From: Clostridia bacterium
GTDB taxonomy: Bacteria; CBDUZB01; JAGLHV01
DNA length: 6,400 nt
NCBI GenBank assembly: GCA_030595925.1
Contig: JAUVLC010000130.1
Location: 1 to 6,400 of the forward strand
Direction: 5' to 3'
Made by a program: the position numbers and the translations under genes. Under the pieces are notes generated by a model. That model saw only the letters and a list, made by a program, of their open reading frames with translations. It was not told where the DNA came from and ran no database searches. Shown here in pieces: positions 1 to 5,926 of the stretch; within the stretch, counting starts at the first letter, position 1, and each line of letters starts with the position of its first letter.

Positions 1-112
1 CTCCGGGGTGAATTTCCTTTTTTAACCATCCTTCCATCCATCTTTCCCTGCAAACTTTGGGGTAAAGTGATTTTTAATTTCTTGTTTCTTCGACGCTATT
101 TTTACAGCGCAA

Positions 113-132
113 ATAGCTCTAAAAAGAGCTAT
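113..132. repeat. Perfect 8-bp hairpin, AAAA loop
   Basis: ATAGCTCT (113-120) and AGAGCTAT (125-132) are perfect inverted arms around a four-base AAAA loop. No T-run follows, so it is not a standard terminator. It lies inside the frame that continues upstream of 212 and would encode part of IALKRAIEE, so it may simply be a chance palindrome in coding sequence. Confidence 0.4.
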
Positions 133-211
133 AGAAGAACAGGACAATATTGTTTTTCAGCGGAACAAAGATTTTCTGGATATTTATTTAAAGAAATTAA
201 GAGAAACAAAA

Positions 212-1432
212 ATGGAATTGTCATATATTGAGGATGTTAGCATTGAAGAAAATGGCAAATTTATTCCTTTCAAAAATATTTTCTATGCCTATTTAAATTA
301 TCAAACAGAACATAAATTTATAAATTTTGATGATATGATCTATATGGCATTGAGGTTGTTGATAGATGATAGAGTTTTACGGAAACAATTACAAAATCGT
401 TTTAGATATGTGTTGGTGGACGAATTCCAAGATTTAAATAAGGCACAACTTTTAATGATGCAAATTATTTCACTACCCCAAAATAACCTTTTCATAGTAG
501 GTGACGATGATCAAATGATATATGGCTGGCGTGGCGCAGAGGTTAAATATCTACGTGAATTTAATGAAAGATACGGCAAAGGAATTGTAAAAGATTGTCC
601 TTTGAAGATAAATTACCGTTCCAGCAAGAAGATAGTAAAGCATTCAAAATGGCTGATAAGTTATAATACAAGTAGGATATCTAAAGATATAAACGCGAAA
701 AAAGGTGCAAAGAGGGGAATATTTGAGATTGAGTTAGAAGAAACTCTGTGGGAACAAGCTAAAACTGTTACAAATTGGATCAAACAATTGAAAGCAAGGG
801 AAAATATAAAATGGAAGAATTTTGCAATATTATTTAGGTACCACGCTTTTCAATTTCCTATTGCAATGGCGCTTGATAGCAAAAACATTCCACATTCTCC
901 AGTCAATGGGCAAAGACTTTTTTCTTCAAAGGCGGGAAAGGATTTATATAGCTATTTCACTGTTATCCTTAGGACAGATGATGCCCGCAAAGATGATTAT
1001 TCACGTATTTTAAACCGACCAAATAAATACTTTAGGAACGACATTATAAACAGAATTTCTGATTGGAATTCATTTGTCAAGGCGGAAACCCAGCCTAACT
1101 TGTGTAGTTGGGAACGAGAAAAACTTTCTTATTTCATAAAAACCATAAAACTATTAAAACAAGTTACCACTTTTTCAATATCACCTTCGTCTATGCTGGA
1201 TAAGTTAAATACCGAATTGAAGTTGATTAATTTTTACAAAGACCAATCAAGACAGTCTATTGATTTGGATGAAGCAAGCGAGAATGTAATTTTTGAGGTT
1301 ATTTGGGCACTTAGCTATAATTTTAAAAATATAGATGATTTTTATGAACACATGCACAAGTGTCTATTTAACAAGGATATGACAATTGGATATTATGACG
1401 AAGACATATTTAGGAATGAAGTAAAATTATAA
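212..1432 (+). pseudogene. UvrD/PcrA-like SF1 helicase, N-terminally truncated first part
   Basis: This encodes the middle of a 3'-5' DNA helicase of the UvrD/PcrA/Rep superfamily 1. Numbering from the ATG at 212, motif II (Walker B) is VLVDEFQD at residues 67-74, motif III is GDDDQ (97-101) followed by IYGWRGA (103-109), and a motif IV-like NYRS lies at 134-137. Walker A (GxGxGKT) and the Q motif, which should lie well over 100 residues before motif II, are absent. The same frame is open back to base 71 (stop TGA at 68-70) and reads plausibly as helicase (IALKRAIEE), so the ATG at 212 is probably internal; no Shine-Dalgarno precedes it. The frame ends at TAA 1430-1432, exactly where motif V should begin, and resumes in the same frame after it. 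Without Walker A it cannot hydrolyse ATP, so I call it a pseudogene. The ancestral gene may have been a repair helicase or a defence helicase; I cannot tell which. Confidence 0.88.
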
Positions 1433-1975
1433 ACTATTCATGCAGCAAAAGGCAAAGAATTCAATACAGTTGTTTACTTTAATCTTTCAGTAAATGAAAA
1501 GTTGAAAAAAGATGCCGATGTAGAAGAAGAACGCCGTGTTTCTTATGTGGGACTCACAAGAGCAATAGATAATCTATTTATAACAGTTTTAGAGCAAAAG
1601 CCATCAAGGTTTATTAAAGAGATAGCATTTAATCCAAAGAAATATAGCATAAATGAGCTTTACAGTATGTTAAATAAAAGAAAAAGTGAGAAGGCAGTAA
1701 TAAAATATAAAATTAAGCGCCGTAACAAAAAGAAGGAATTGATTTTGAAAAAATATCCAGAGTTGAGTGGGGAAAATTTAGCTGAATCGTATTCTTTTTT
1801 TTACAATATACGGATGTGGCTACGAGAGAAGGGAATGGAAAAAGCCGCCAAAAGAATAAAAAATATCGAGGGGAAAATCGCTAACTTAAAAGATAGTTGT
1901 CTCATACCAATTTTAGATTCAATTAATGAAATTGAAACAGAAATAAATTTTAGAAATAAATTGTCTGGTAAATAG
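1433..1975 (+). pseudogene. UvrD-like helicase, C-terminal part after in-frame stop
   Basis: This is the direct in-frame continuation of the helicase piece ending at 1432. Immediately after the TAA, residues TIHAAKGKEFNTVVYF are motif V (the family pattern is T.H.AKG.EF..V), and RRVSYVGLTRAIDNLFIT near 1530-1584 is motif VI (family pattern RR..YVG.TRA...L). The rest is a lysine-rich C-terminal extension ending at TAG 1973-1975. The first start-like codon is TTG at 1502, inside the region between motifs V and VI and with no Shine-Dalgarno, so independent translation from there would give a fragment lacking motif V. I infer a remnant of one gene split by a single nonsense codon. The C-terminal motifs themselves look undamaged, so the stop may be recent or a sequencing error. 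Confidence 0.85.
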
Positions 1976-1981
1976 AAATAG

Positions 1982-2015
1982 TTGGAATTATTCCAATGCG
2001 GGTTTGGGGCATTGG
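1982..2015. repeat. Two overlapping, mutually exclusive inverted repeats
   Basis: TTGGAAT (1982-1988) and ATTCCAA (1990-1996) form a perfect 7-bp palindrome around one central T. CCAATGC (1993-1999) and GCATTGG (2009-2015) form a second perfect 7-bp stem around a nine-base loop, GGGTTTGGG. The two share bases 1993-1996, so only one can form at a time. The pair begins six bases after the helicase stop. No poly-T follows, so a standard intrinsic terminator is not supported; an operator, a transposon-end remnant or a decayed hairpin are possible. Confidence 0.55.
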
Positions 2016-2169
2016 TGGACCGATTCTTAATACAGAAAAAAACAGAAGATTTTTGGGGACGGGGATGCTCCCGAATACTGACTTGATGTTTAGGCATTTC
2101 AATAGTGCGGGTGGGGGGATCTCCGGAAGTGACCTAACTCTAAATCCGATATTGAAAAAAAGGAAATAG
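1996..2169 (+). other. Short unrecognised glycine-rich reading frame, probable gene fragment
   Basis: A frame open from 1972, with an ATG at 1996, runs 57 codons to TAG at 2167-2169. Its peptide looks protein-like rather than random: MRVWGIGGPILNTEK near the start, then FLGTGMLPNTDLMFRHF and SAGGGISGSDLTLNP. I recognise no family. No Shine-Dalgarno precedes the ATG, and coding-like residues (VGIIP) also lie upstream of it, so this is more likely a piece of a larger foreign gene than a complete small protein. Its base composition is more G-rich than its neighbours. Its stop codon lies inside the relic of the duplicated membrane-protein tail, so its 3' end is a junction product. An alternative is non-coding sequence of a decayed repeat element. 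Confidence 0.3.
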
Positions 2170-2293
2170 AAGATAAATTTAGAGGAATATTAGGGCTAAA
2201 ATAAAAAATGTAAGTATATCTCTTTGCTTAAATGTTTCTCGACAGAAAAGAACAAGAAAGCCCCACGGAATTACAAAATTTCTTTTAAAGGAG
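2157..2293 (+). repeat. Direct repeat copy A: relic 3' end of a paralogue plus spacer
   Basis: Bases 2169-2253 match 3696-3780 without gaps, with 9 mismatches in 85 (about 89% identity). Weaker similarity extends to both sides, down to an AAAGGAG box at 2287-2293. The first part encodes EIEDKFRGILGLK followed by TAA, matching ELEDEFREILGVK at the C-terminus of the 3201-3731 protein. This is therefore the last roughly 16 codons of a lost paralogue of that gene, plus its downstream spacer. Upstream the frame meets a stop at 2130-2132 and similarity is gone. The vestigial box is followed only by GTG AAA AAG TAG, so the gene it once served is lost or replaced. Confidence 0.85.
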
Positions 2294-2317
2294 TCTGTGA
2301 AAAAGTAGAAAAATATT

Positions 2318-2323
2318 AAGGAG
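2318..2323 (+). promoter_or_regulatory. Ribosome binding site of HEPN gene
   Basis: AAGGAG lies five bases before the ATG at 2329 and fixes that start. A second, unused AAAGGAG box lies about 30 bases upstream in the duplicated spacer. Confidence 0.7.
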
Positions 2324-2328
2324 ACATT

Positions 2329-3204
2329 ATGGAATCATTTTCTCAAAGAAAAGGGCTTAAGTCAATAAAAAGTGTTATGCAGGTTGATTCGATGGATGAT
2401 GCTTTGCGTAATAAATTATGGAATGCGTTGACTCTTTTCTATTGGAATAAACGCCAAAATAAAGAGGAGAGTGGTTATCAAGATGAGACTGGTTATCAAG
2501 ACGAGATGGATATGTTATTAAAAAGATTGTGGCATAATTATTTTAAGAAACCGCTGGATACCTTAGATAGACATTGGTCTGCTGTTTATAGAAAAATAAG
2601 AGACTATTTTTTTAAATGCAACTGGTATGAAGTTTATGATTTTATAGAATTTGTTGCTAATAATTATCCCGACAGAGATGATAATTTAGATAATCAGGGA
2701 TTTATGGATCATTGTAACCTTGTTTTGAAAAGCGAATTATCAGCATATCGTTTTGTTGGAGGTATAATTACACAGATGACATCAGAAGAAGAAATAGCTG
2801 AAATAGAAGAGGCATTAAAAGTCCCAAAACCCTTTAAACCTGTTAAAAACCACTTAAAGAAAGCTCTGGATTTGTTGACAGACAGGAAATCTCCGGATTA
2901 CAGTAATTCTATCAAAGAGTCTATAAGTGCTGTAGAAGCTATTTGTAAGCTAATAGTAAAGGATGAAAAAGCGACTCTAGGGCAAGCCTTAAAAGAAATG
3001 GAGGGTAAAACAAAAATGCATTCAGCTTTAAGAAAGGCATTTGATAGTTTATATGGATATACAAGTGATTCTGGAGGGATACGACACGCTTTACTAAGTG
3101 AGTCTAATCTAAAATTTGAAGATGCAAAATTTATGTTAGTTTCATGTTCTGCATTCACTAATTATCTTATTGCTAAAATATCAGATAAAGGAGACAAGAT
3201 ATGA
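2329..3204 (+). CDS. AbiJ-NTD4/HEPN-like abortive infection protein
   Basis: This 291-residue soluble protein resembles AbiJ-like abortive infection proteins. The N-terminal part opens with FSQRKGL and then ALRNKLWNAL (residues 25-34), the pattern of AbiJ N-terminal domain 4. The C-terminal part (about 165-285) is a helical HEPN-like domain, with ESISAVEAICK at 198-208, a TLGQAL stretch at 216-221 and the hallmark LYGYTSDSGGIRHAL at 241-255. HEPN proteins are commonly RNases using an R...H pair; here R252 and H253 are adjacent in GGIRH rather than in the canonical R-x4-6-H spacing, so catalysis is uncertain. A six-residue tandem duplication (GYQDET, GYQDEM) sits at 49-60. The stop overlaps the start of the next gene (ATGA), so both are translated together. 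Expected role: phage-triggered growth arrest by RNA cleavage, inferred from the family. Identification rests on motif recall, not a search. Confidence 0.75.
   Translation: MESFSQRKGLKSIKSVMQVDSMDDALRNKLWNALTLFYWNKRQNKEESGYQDETGYQDEMDMLLKRLWHNYFKKPLDTLDRHWSAVYRKIRDYFFKCNWYEVYDFIEFVANNYPDRDDNLDNQGFMDHCNLVLKSELSAYRFVGGIITQMTSEEEIAEIEEALKVPKPFKPVKNHLKKALDLLTDRKSPDYSNSIKESISAVEAICKLIVKDEKATLGQALKEMEGKTKMHSALRKAFDSLYGYTSDSGGIRHALLSESNLKFEDAKFMLVSCSAFTNYLIAKISDKGDKI
2472..2507 (+). repeat. 18-bp in-frame tandem duplication inside HEPN gene
   Basis: The 18-base unit at 2472-2489 is repeated at 2490-2507 with two mismatches, duplicating GYQDE in the N-terminal domain. Being a multiple of three it keeps the frame. 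It probably extends a loop and arose by slippage. Confidence 0.75.
3187..3193 (+). promoter_or_regulatory. Ribosome binding site inside HEPN gene for the membrane protein
   Basis: AAAGGAG lies seven bases before the ATG at 3201, within the last codons of the HEPN gene. Together with the ATGA overlap it supports coupled translation of the pair. Confidence 0.7.
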
Positions 3205-3731
3205 CTTGGATGAATTTATTCAGAGATGTTTCTGTCTCTTCAATAGTAATAATGGGAGTAAGTTTTATAATAAAATCAATTATTAATAATAAAGTAAATA
3301 AGGATTTTGAATTTTTTAAAATTCGTTTTTCAAAACTTCACAACGATCGTGCAGAAAGTATAAAAAAGCTTTATTCAAAACTAGTTAAAATGGAAGAGTC
3401 CATGCGTTCTTGGATGGATCCTCGACAATTTCCAGAAGAGGAAAATAAGGAGAAAAAACAAAAGATTGCTCAAAAAAACGTCAATAGGTTTATTCGATAT
3501 TACAACATAAACAGAATAATTTTTAGGAAGGACATATGCAAGATAATTGATGAAATAAATAAAAAGATGGATGATACATGGCTAGATTTTGCAAGCATAC
3601 AAGCGTATGAAAAAGGTGATAATGAAAGAAGAAAATTGTGGAAAAAATCTTGGAATACTATCGGTAAAGAAATTCCCAAGTTAAAACATGAACTTGAAGA
3701 TGAATTTAGAGAAATATTAGGTGTAAAATAA
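3201..3731 (+). CDS. Small protein with one membrane segment, partner of HEPN protein
   Basis: This 176-residue protein has one hydrophobic segment near the N-terminus (about residues 11-28, SVSSIVIMGVSFIIKSII), then a charged, helical, probably coiled-coil body. The stretch around 36-62 (FEFFKIRFSKLHNDRAESIKKLYSKLV) resembles the FSKLHEKRAEVI-type motif I recall from small hypothetical proteins in defence neighbourhoods; no function is established that I know of. It starts four bases inside the HEPN gene and has its own AAAGGAG box. Inference: it anchors the HEPN protein at the inner membrane or serves as sensor or inhibitor for it. The last roughly 16 codons and the following spacer also exist as a relic at 2157-2293, so this gene or the whole pair was once duplicated. 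Confidence 0.8.
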   Translation: MTWMNLFRDVSVSSIVIMGVSFIIKSIINNKVNKDFEFFKIRFSKLHNDRAESIKKLYSKLVKMEESMRSWMDPRQFPEEENKEKKQKIAQKNVNRFIRYYNINRIIFRKDICKIIDEINKKMDDTWLDFASIQAYEKGDNERRKLWKKSWNTIGKEIPKLKHELEDEFREILGVK

Positions 3732-3817
3732 AAAATATAGGTATATCTCTTTACTTAAGTGTTTATCGACAGAAAAGAACTAAAATGTCCCAAGGAAATT
3801 AGAAAGTTTAAAAGGAG
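3684..3817 (+). repeat. Direct repeat copy B: intact gene tail plus spacer
   Basis: This is the intact counterpart of the relic at 2157-2293; the core 3696-3780 is 89% identical to 2169-2253 over 85 ungapped bases. It covers the end of the membrane-protein gene, its TAA and the spacer, and finishes at the ribosome binding site of the nuclease gene. The copies are offset by 1527 bases, about the length of the HEPN/membrane-protein module. Confidence 0.85.
3811..3817 (+). promoter_or_regulatory. Ribosome binding site of nuclease gene
   Basis: AAAGGAG lies five bases before the ATG at 3823 and supports that start. The same box is preserved in repeat copy A, where it leads to no gene. Confidence 0.7.
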
Positions 3818-3822
3818 AAAAG

Positions 3823-4839
3823 ATGATAATATTTCAAAATAATAAAAAATTTCAAGAGTATAAATATAATAAGGAAGATGAGTTAGAAAAAGAAATTGTT
3901 GATAATTATCAGTTATTCTTTGGGAAAGAAACCATATACATTAACACAAAAAAGAAAATAGATACAAAAGCATTAGGGGGAGCGATTCCAGACGGGTTAC
4001 TGTTTGATTTTTCGGATAAAGAAGAGCCGGAATTTTATATAGTGGAAGTAGAGCTGGAAAGTCATAATTTTTTTAATCATATATTTCCACAAATAACCAA
4101 GTTTTTTTCTTTTTTTAAAAACAGAAAAAGCCAAGTGGAATTAGTAGAAAAGACATTTTCTGTTATAAATACTAACCCGGAATTAAAAAGAGAATTTAAA
4201 AAATATTTAGGAGAGAAAGAGATTTATAAGACGATTAAAGATACTATTGAGAACAGCCAAAATATTTTACTGCTTATAGATGGTAAAAAAGATGAACTTC
4301 CAGAAATAATGGAAACATATTCGGCTACATGGGGGAAAATGGTAAAGTTGATAATATTAAAAAAATTTATTAAAGGAAATGAATTTATTTATACTATTGA
4401 ACCGGAATTTAAAGATATTGAATATGTTAACCCAAAACCAACGATAGGACAAGCCGAATATACAGAAGAATTTCACTTAGAAGATATTAATAATGAAGTT
4501 AAAAATGTATATTTTAGAATTAAAGAGGAGTTGTTAAAAATTAGTGAAAATTTTGTTTTCAATCCTCAAAAGTATTATATTTCAGTTGTTTATAATAGAA
4601 ATGTAGCATTTTTTCGATTCAGAAAGAAAAAAATAAGGTTAGTAATCTTGTTGCCGGAAGGAGATGTTAGAAAAAGAATAAAAAGTCATAGTGTGAAACA
4701 TCTTTCGGGTAGTGTTCAGAAATTTTATAATGGTTCTTGTTGTGATATTATTATCGATGGCAAGGAAAATTTAGATGAAATTATTAGTCTCTTTAAATTT
4801 TTTATAAGAGAGCATAAAAAAGACAGCACCTTAGAATAA
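3823..4839 (+). CDS. PD-(D/E)XK-like nuclease with C-terminal DUF5655-like domain
   Basis: This 338-residue protein has two parts. The N-terminal part (about 15-100) looks like a PD-(D/E)XK nuclease fold: an early acidic helix (ELEKEIVDNY), IPDGLLFDF with D57, then YIVEVELE with E75 and E77, and a downstream helix with HIFPQITKFF (Q90). The second core motif is E-x-E rather than the usual E-x-K, a recognised variation but one that leaves activity uncertain. The C-terminal part (about 225-333) matches my recollection of DUF5655: a helix, then YYISVVYNRNVAFFRF, a strand with LVILLPEG, HSVKHLSGSVQKFY and a final helix. The central region (LLLIDG, TWGKMVKLIIL) looks structured but unassigned. The role is probably cleavage of invading DNA, inferred from the fold and neighbours. 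It lies 91 bases after the HEPN pair and 58 before the SIR2 gene, possibly in one operon. Confidence 0.72.
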   Translation: MIIFQNNKKFQEYKYNKEDELEKEIVDNYQLFFGKETIYINTKKKIDTKALGGAIPDGLLFDFSDKEEPEFYIVEVELESHNFFNHIFPQITKFFSFFKNRKSQVELVEKTFSVINTNPELKREFKKYLGEKEIYKTIKDTIENSQNILLLIDGKKDELPEIMETYSATWGKMVKLIILKKFIKGNEFIYTIEPEFKDIEYVNPKPTIGQAEYTEEFHLEDINNEVKNVYFRIKEELLKISENFVFNPQKYYISVVYNRNVAFFRFRKKKIRLVILLPEGDVRKRIKSHSVKHLSGSVQKFYNGSCCDIIIDGKENLDEIISLFKFFIREHKKDSTLE

Positions 4840-4841
4840 TA

Positions 4842-4859
4842 AACAAAATAAAGTTTGTT
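4842..4859. repeat. Weak AT-rich hairpin between nuclease and SIR2 genes
   Basis: AACAAA (4842-4847) and TTTGTT (4854-4859) form a 6-bp stem with a six-base loop, three bases after the nuclease stop. It has no GC core and no T-run, so it is at most a weak attenuator and could be chance. Confidence 0.25.
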
Positions 4860-4883
4860 ATTTAAAATTGAGTGAAAAGTATT

Positions 4884-4890
4884 AAAGGGA
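4884..4890 (+). promoter_or_regulatory. Ribosome binding site of SIR2 gene
   Basis: AAAGGGA lies seven bases before the ATG at 4898. A nearer ATG at 4891 is out of frame and directly abuts the box, so 4898 is the start. Confidence 0.6.
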
Positions 4891-4897
4891 ATGAAAA

Positions 4898-5827
4898 ATG
4901 ATTAAAACTAAGACCTTGTTTATATTAGGAGCTGGTGCAAGCAAACCATATGGCTATCCCACTAACATAAAACTTCGTGAATTGATTCGGGATAGAACTA
5001 ACAATCAATACATGATTGATGCTTTAAAAATTCTCAAGGGCGTTGTGTATGACCGAGAGGATTGGTCCAAACAAGTAGATGTTTTTGTTGATGAATTTTC
5101 TAAGAGTAGTGTTTATTCGATTGATATTTTCTTAGAAAACAGACCAGATTTTATGGAAATTGGGAAAATGCAGATAGCCGCTAGTCTACTACCAAATGAA
5201 GATGATACAAAACTTAGGGATCTAGAAGATAACTGGTATATGTATTTGTATGACAGAATGAAATCTTCATTTGAGGATTTTGATAAAAATAGGATTTCAT
5301 TTATAACATTCAATTATGATAGAAGTCTAGAGCAATTCTTATTTAACGCGTTAAAAAGTACGTTCAGTAAACCGGATAAAGTTTGCGCCGAAAAACTCTC
5401 CAAAATTCCTATTGTACATCTATATGGACAGCTTGATCTTTTACCATGGCAATCAAAAGATGGTTTCCACTATTTACCTGCTCATAAGATTACAGAACGA
5501 ATCATAAATGCAAGAGAAAATCTCAAATTAATTAGTGAAGAGCGAGATGTTGAAGAAAGCAAGGCATTTAAGGATGCATATGAACTTATAGAAAAAGCTG
5601 AAATAATTTATTTTTTAGGATTTGGCTTTGATGAAATCAATTTAAAAAGGCTTAATATAGAACTTATGAAAAGAAAATCTGTGCACGGGACTTCATTAGG
5701 ATTAGAGCTATCTAGGAAACGTTGGGTATATAAATATTTCAAAGCGAAGGAAAGGGGAAATATTGAGTTACAAGATTGTGATGTTTTATCTTTATTAAAA
5801 AATGTACTTAAATATGAGGAGAGATAA
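4898..5827 (+). CDS. SIR2-like NADase, putative defence effector
   Basis: This 309-residue protein is a compact SIR2-family enzyme of the kind that hydrolyses NAD+ in phage defence (relatives include ThsA and DSR2). Visible motifs in order: LFILGAGASKPYG (7-19), the NAD-binding GAGAS loop; SIDIFLENRP (74-83), typical of this SIR2-like group; FITFNYD (135-141) with the catalytic-type asparagine N139; VHLYG (173-177) with the catalytic-type histidine H174; and IYFLGFGFDEIN (237-248), the second nucleotide-binding signature. There is no zinc-finger CxxC pair as in protein deacetylases, which favours NADase over deacetylase. No sensor domain is visible beyond the SIR2 core, so activation would need a partner. 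The 58-base gap to the nuclease gene upstream and the zero-base junction (TAAATG) with the next frame make both neighbours candidates. Activity and trigger are inferred. Confidence 0.85.
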   Translation: MIKTKTLFILGAGASKPYGYPTNIKLRELIRDRTNNQYMIDALKILKGVVYDREDWSKQVDVFVDEFSKSSVYSIDIFLENRPDFMEIGKMQIAASLLPNEDDTKLRDLEDNWYMYLYDRMKSSFEDFDKNRISFITFNYDRSLEQFLFNALKSTFSKPDKVCAEKLSKIPIVHLYGQLDLLPWQSKDGFHYLPAHKITERIINARENLKLISEERDVEESKAFKDAYELIEKAEIIYFLGFGFDEINLKRLNIELMKRKSVHGTSLGLELSRKRWVYKYFKAKERGNIELQDCDVLSLLKNVLKYEER

Positions 5828-5926
5828 ATGACGTTTCCTAAAGAGGAAAAGGAAAAACTATTCGTTGCATGTCAGAGGTGTTGTTGTTATAGTATTGTCC
5901 CCTATTTCCCTATTCCTCCTCTTTAA
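5828..5926 (+). pseudogene. Short cysteine-rich frame abutting the SIR2 gene, probably truncated
   Basis: An ATG follows the SIR2 stop with no gap (TAAATG), a typical arrangement for translational coupling. The frame gives 32 residues, with KEKLFVACQRCCCYSIVPYF in the middle and a proline-rich end (PIPPL). The C-x-x-C-C cluster near the N-terminus is reminiscent of YkgJ-type cysteine-cluster proteins, which chelate zinc or iron, but those are about 100 residues or more. The start looks genuine and the end looks artificial, so I infer a gene cut off shortly after codon 22. It could instead be a real mini-protein, or chance. No family assignment is secure. Confidence 0.3.

Larger units (their letters stand above)
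1976..2328. other. Chimeric spacer between helicase remnant and HEPN gene
   Basis: This 353-base stretch has no intact gene. From left to right it holds the overlapping hairpins (1982-2015), a short glycine-rich frame (to 2169) containing several G-runs (around 2055-2064 and 2108-2118), the relic tail of a lost paralogue with its following spacer (2157-2293), a vestigial AAAGGAG box (2287-2293), and the functional AAGGAG box of the next gene (2318-2323). I see no convincing sigma-70 promoter, although the HEPN gene needs one if the helicase remnant is not transcribed. Confidence 0.6.

Noticed and set aside
1-70. Minus-strand frame reading CRERWMEGWLKKEIHPG
   Set aside because: Open for only about 25 codons, with no start and no recognisable family; too short to call at the window edge.
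822-1013. 63-codon + strand frame inside the helicase
   Set aside because: Lies in another frame of the clearly coding helicase region; no start signal.
1430-1432. TAA read as sense (recoding or alternative genetic code)
   Set aside because: TAA ends the 3731, 4839 and 5827 genes normally, and no recoding structure is evident; nonsense mutation is simpler.
71-1975. Helicase as GajB of a Gabija system
   Set aside because: No OLD-family GajA gene is present in the window and the helicase is truncated; the UvrD fold alone is not diagnostic.
1801-2097. 98-codon open frame on the minus strand
   Set aside because: It crosses the helicase stop region and overlaps its C-terminus; no family-like motif or ribosome binding site. 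A shadow frame.
2000-2118. G-run clusters as a G-quadruplex element
   Set aside because: G-runs at 2000-2009, 2055-2064 and 2108-2118 are too far apart or too short to make a convincing single quadruplex motif.
2898-3158. 86-codon minus-strand frame opposite the HEPN domain
   Set aside because: Antisense shadow of a well-supported gene.
5113-5313. 66-codon minus-strand frame opposite the SIR2 gene
   Set aside because: Antisense shadow of a well-supported gene.
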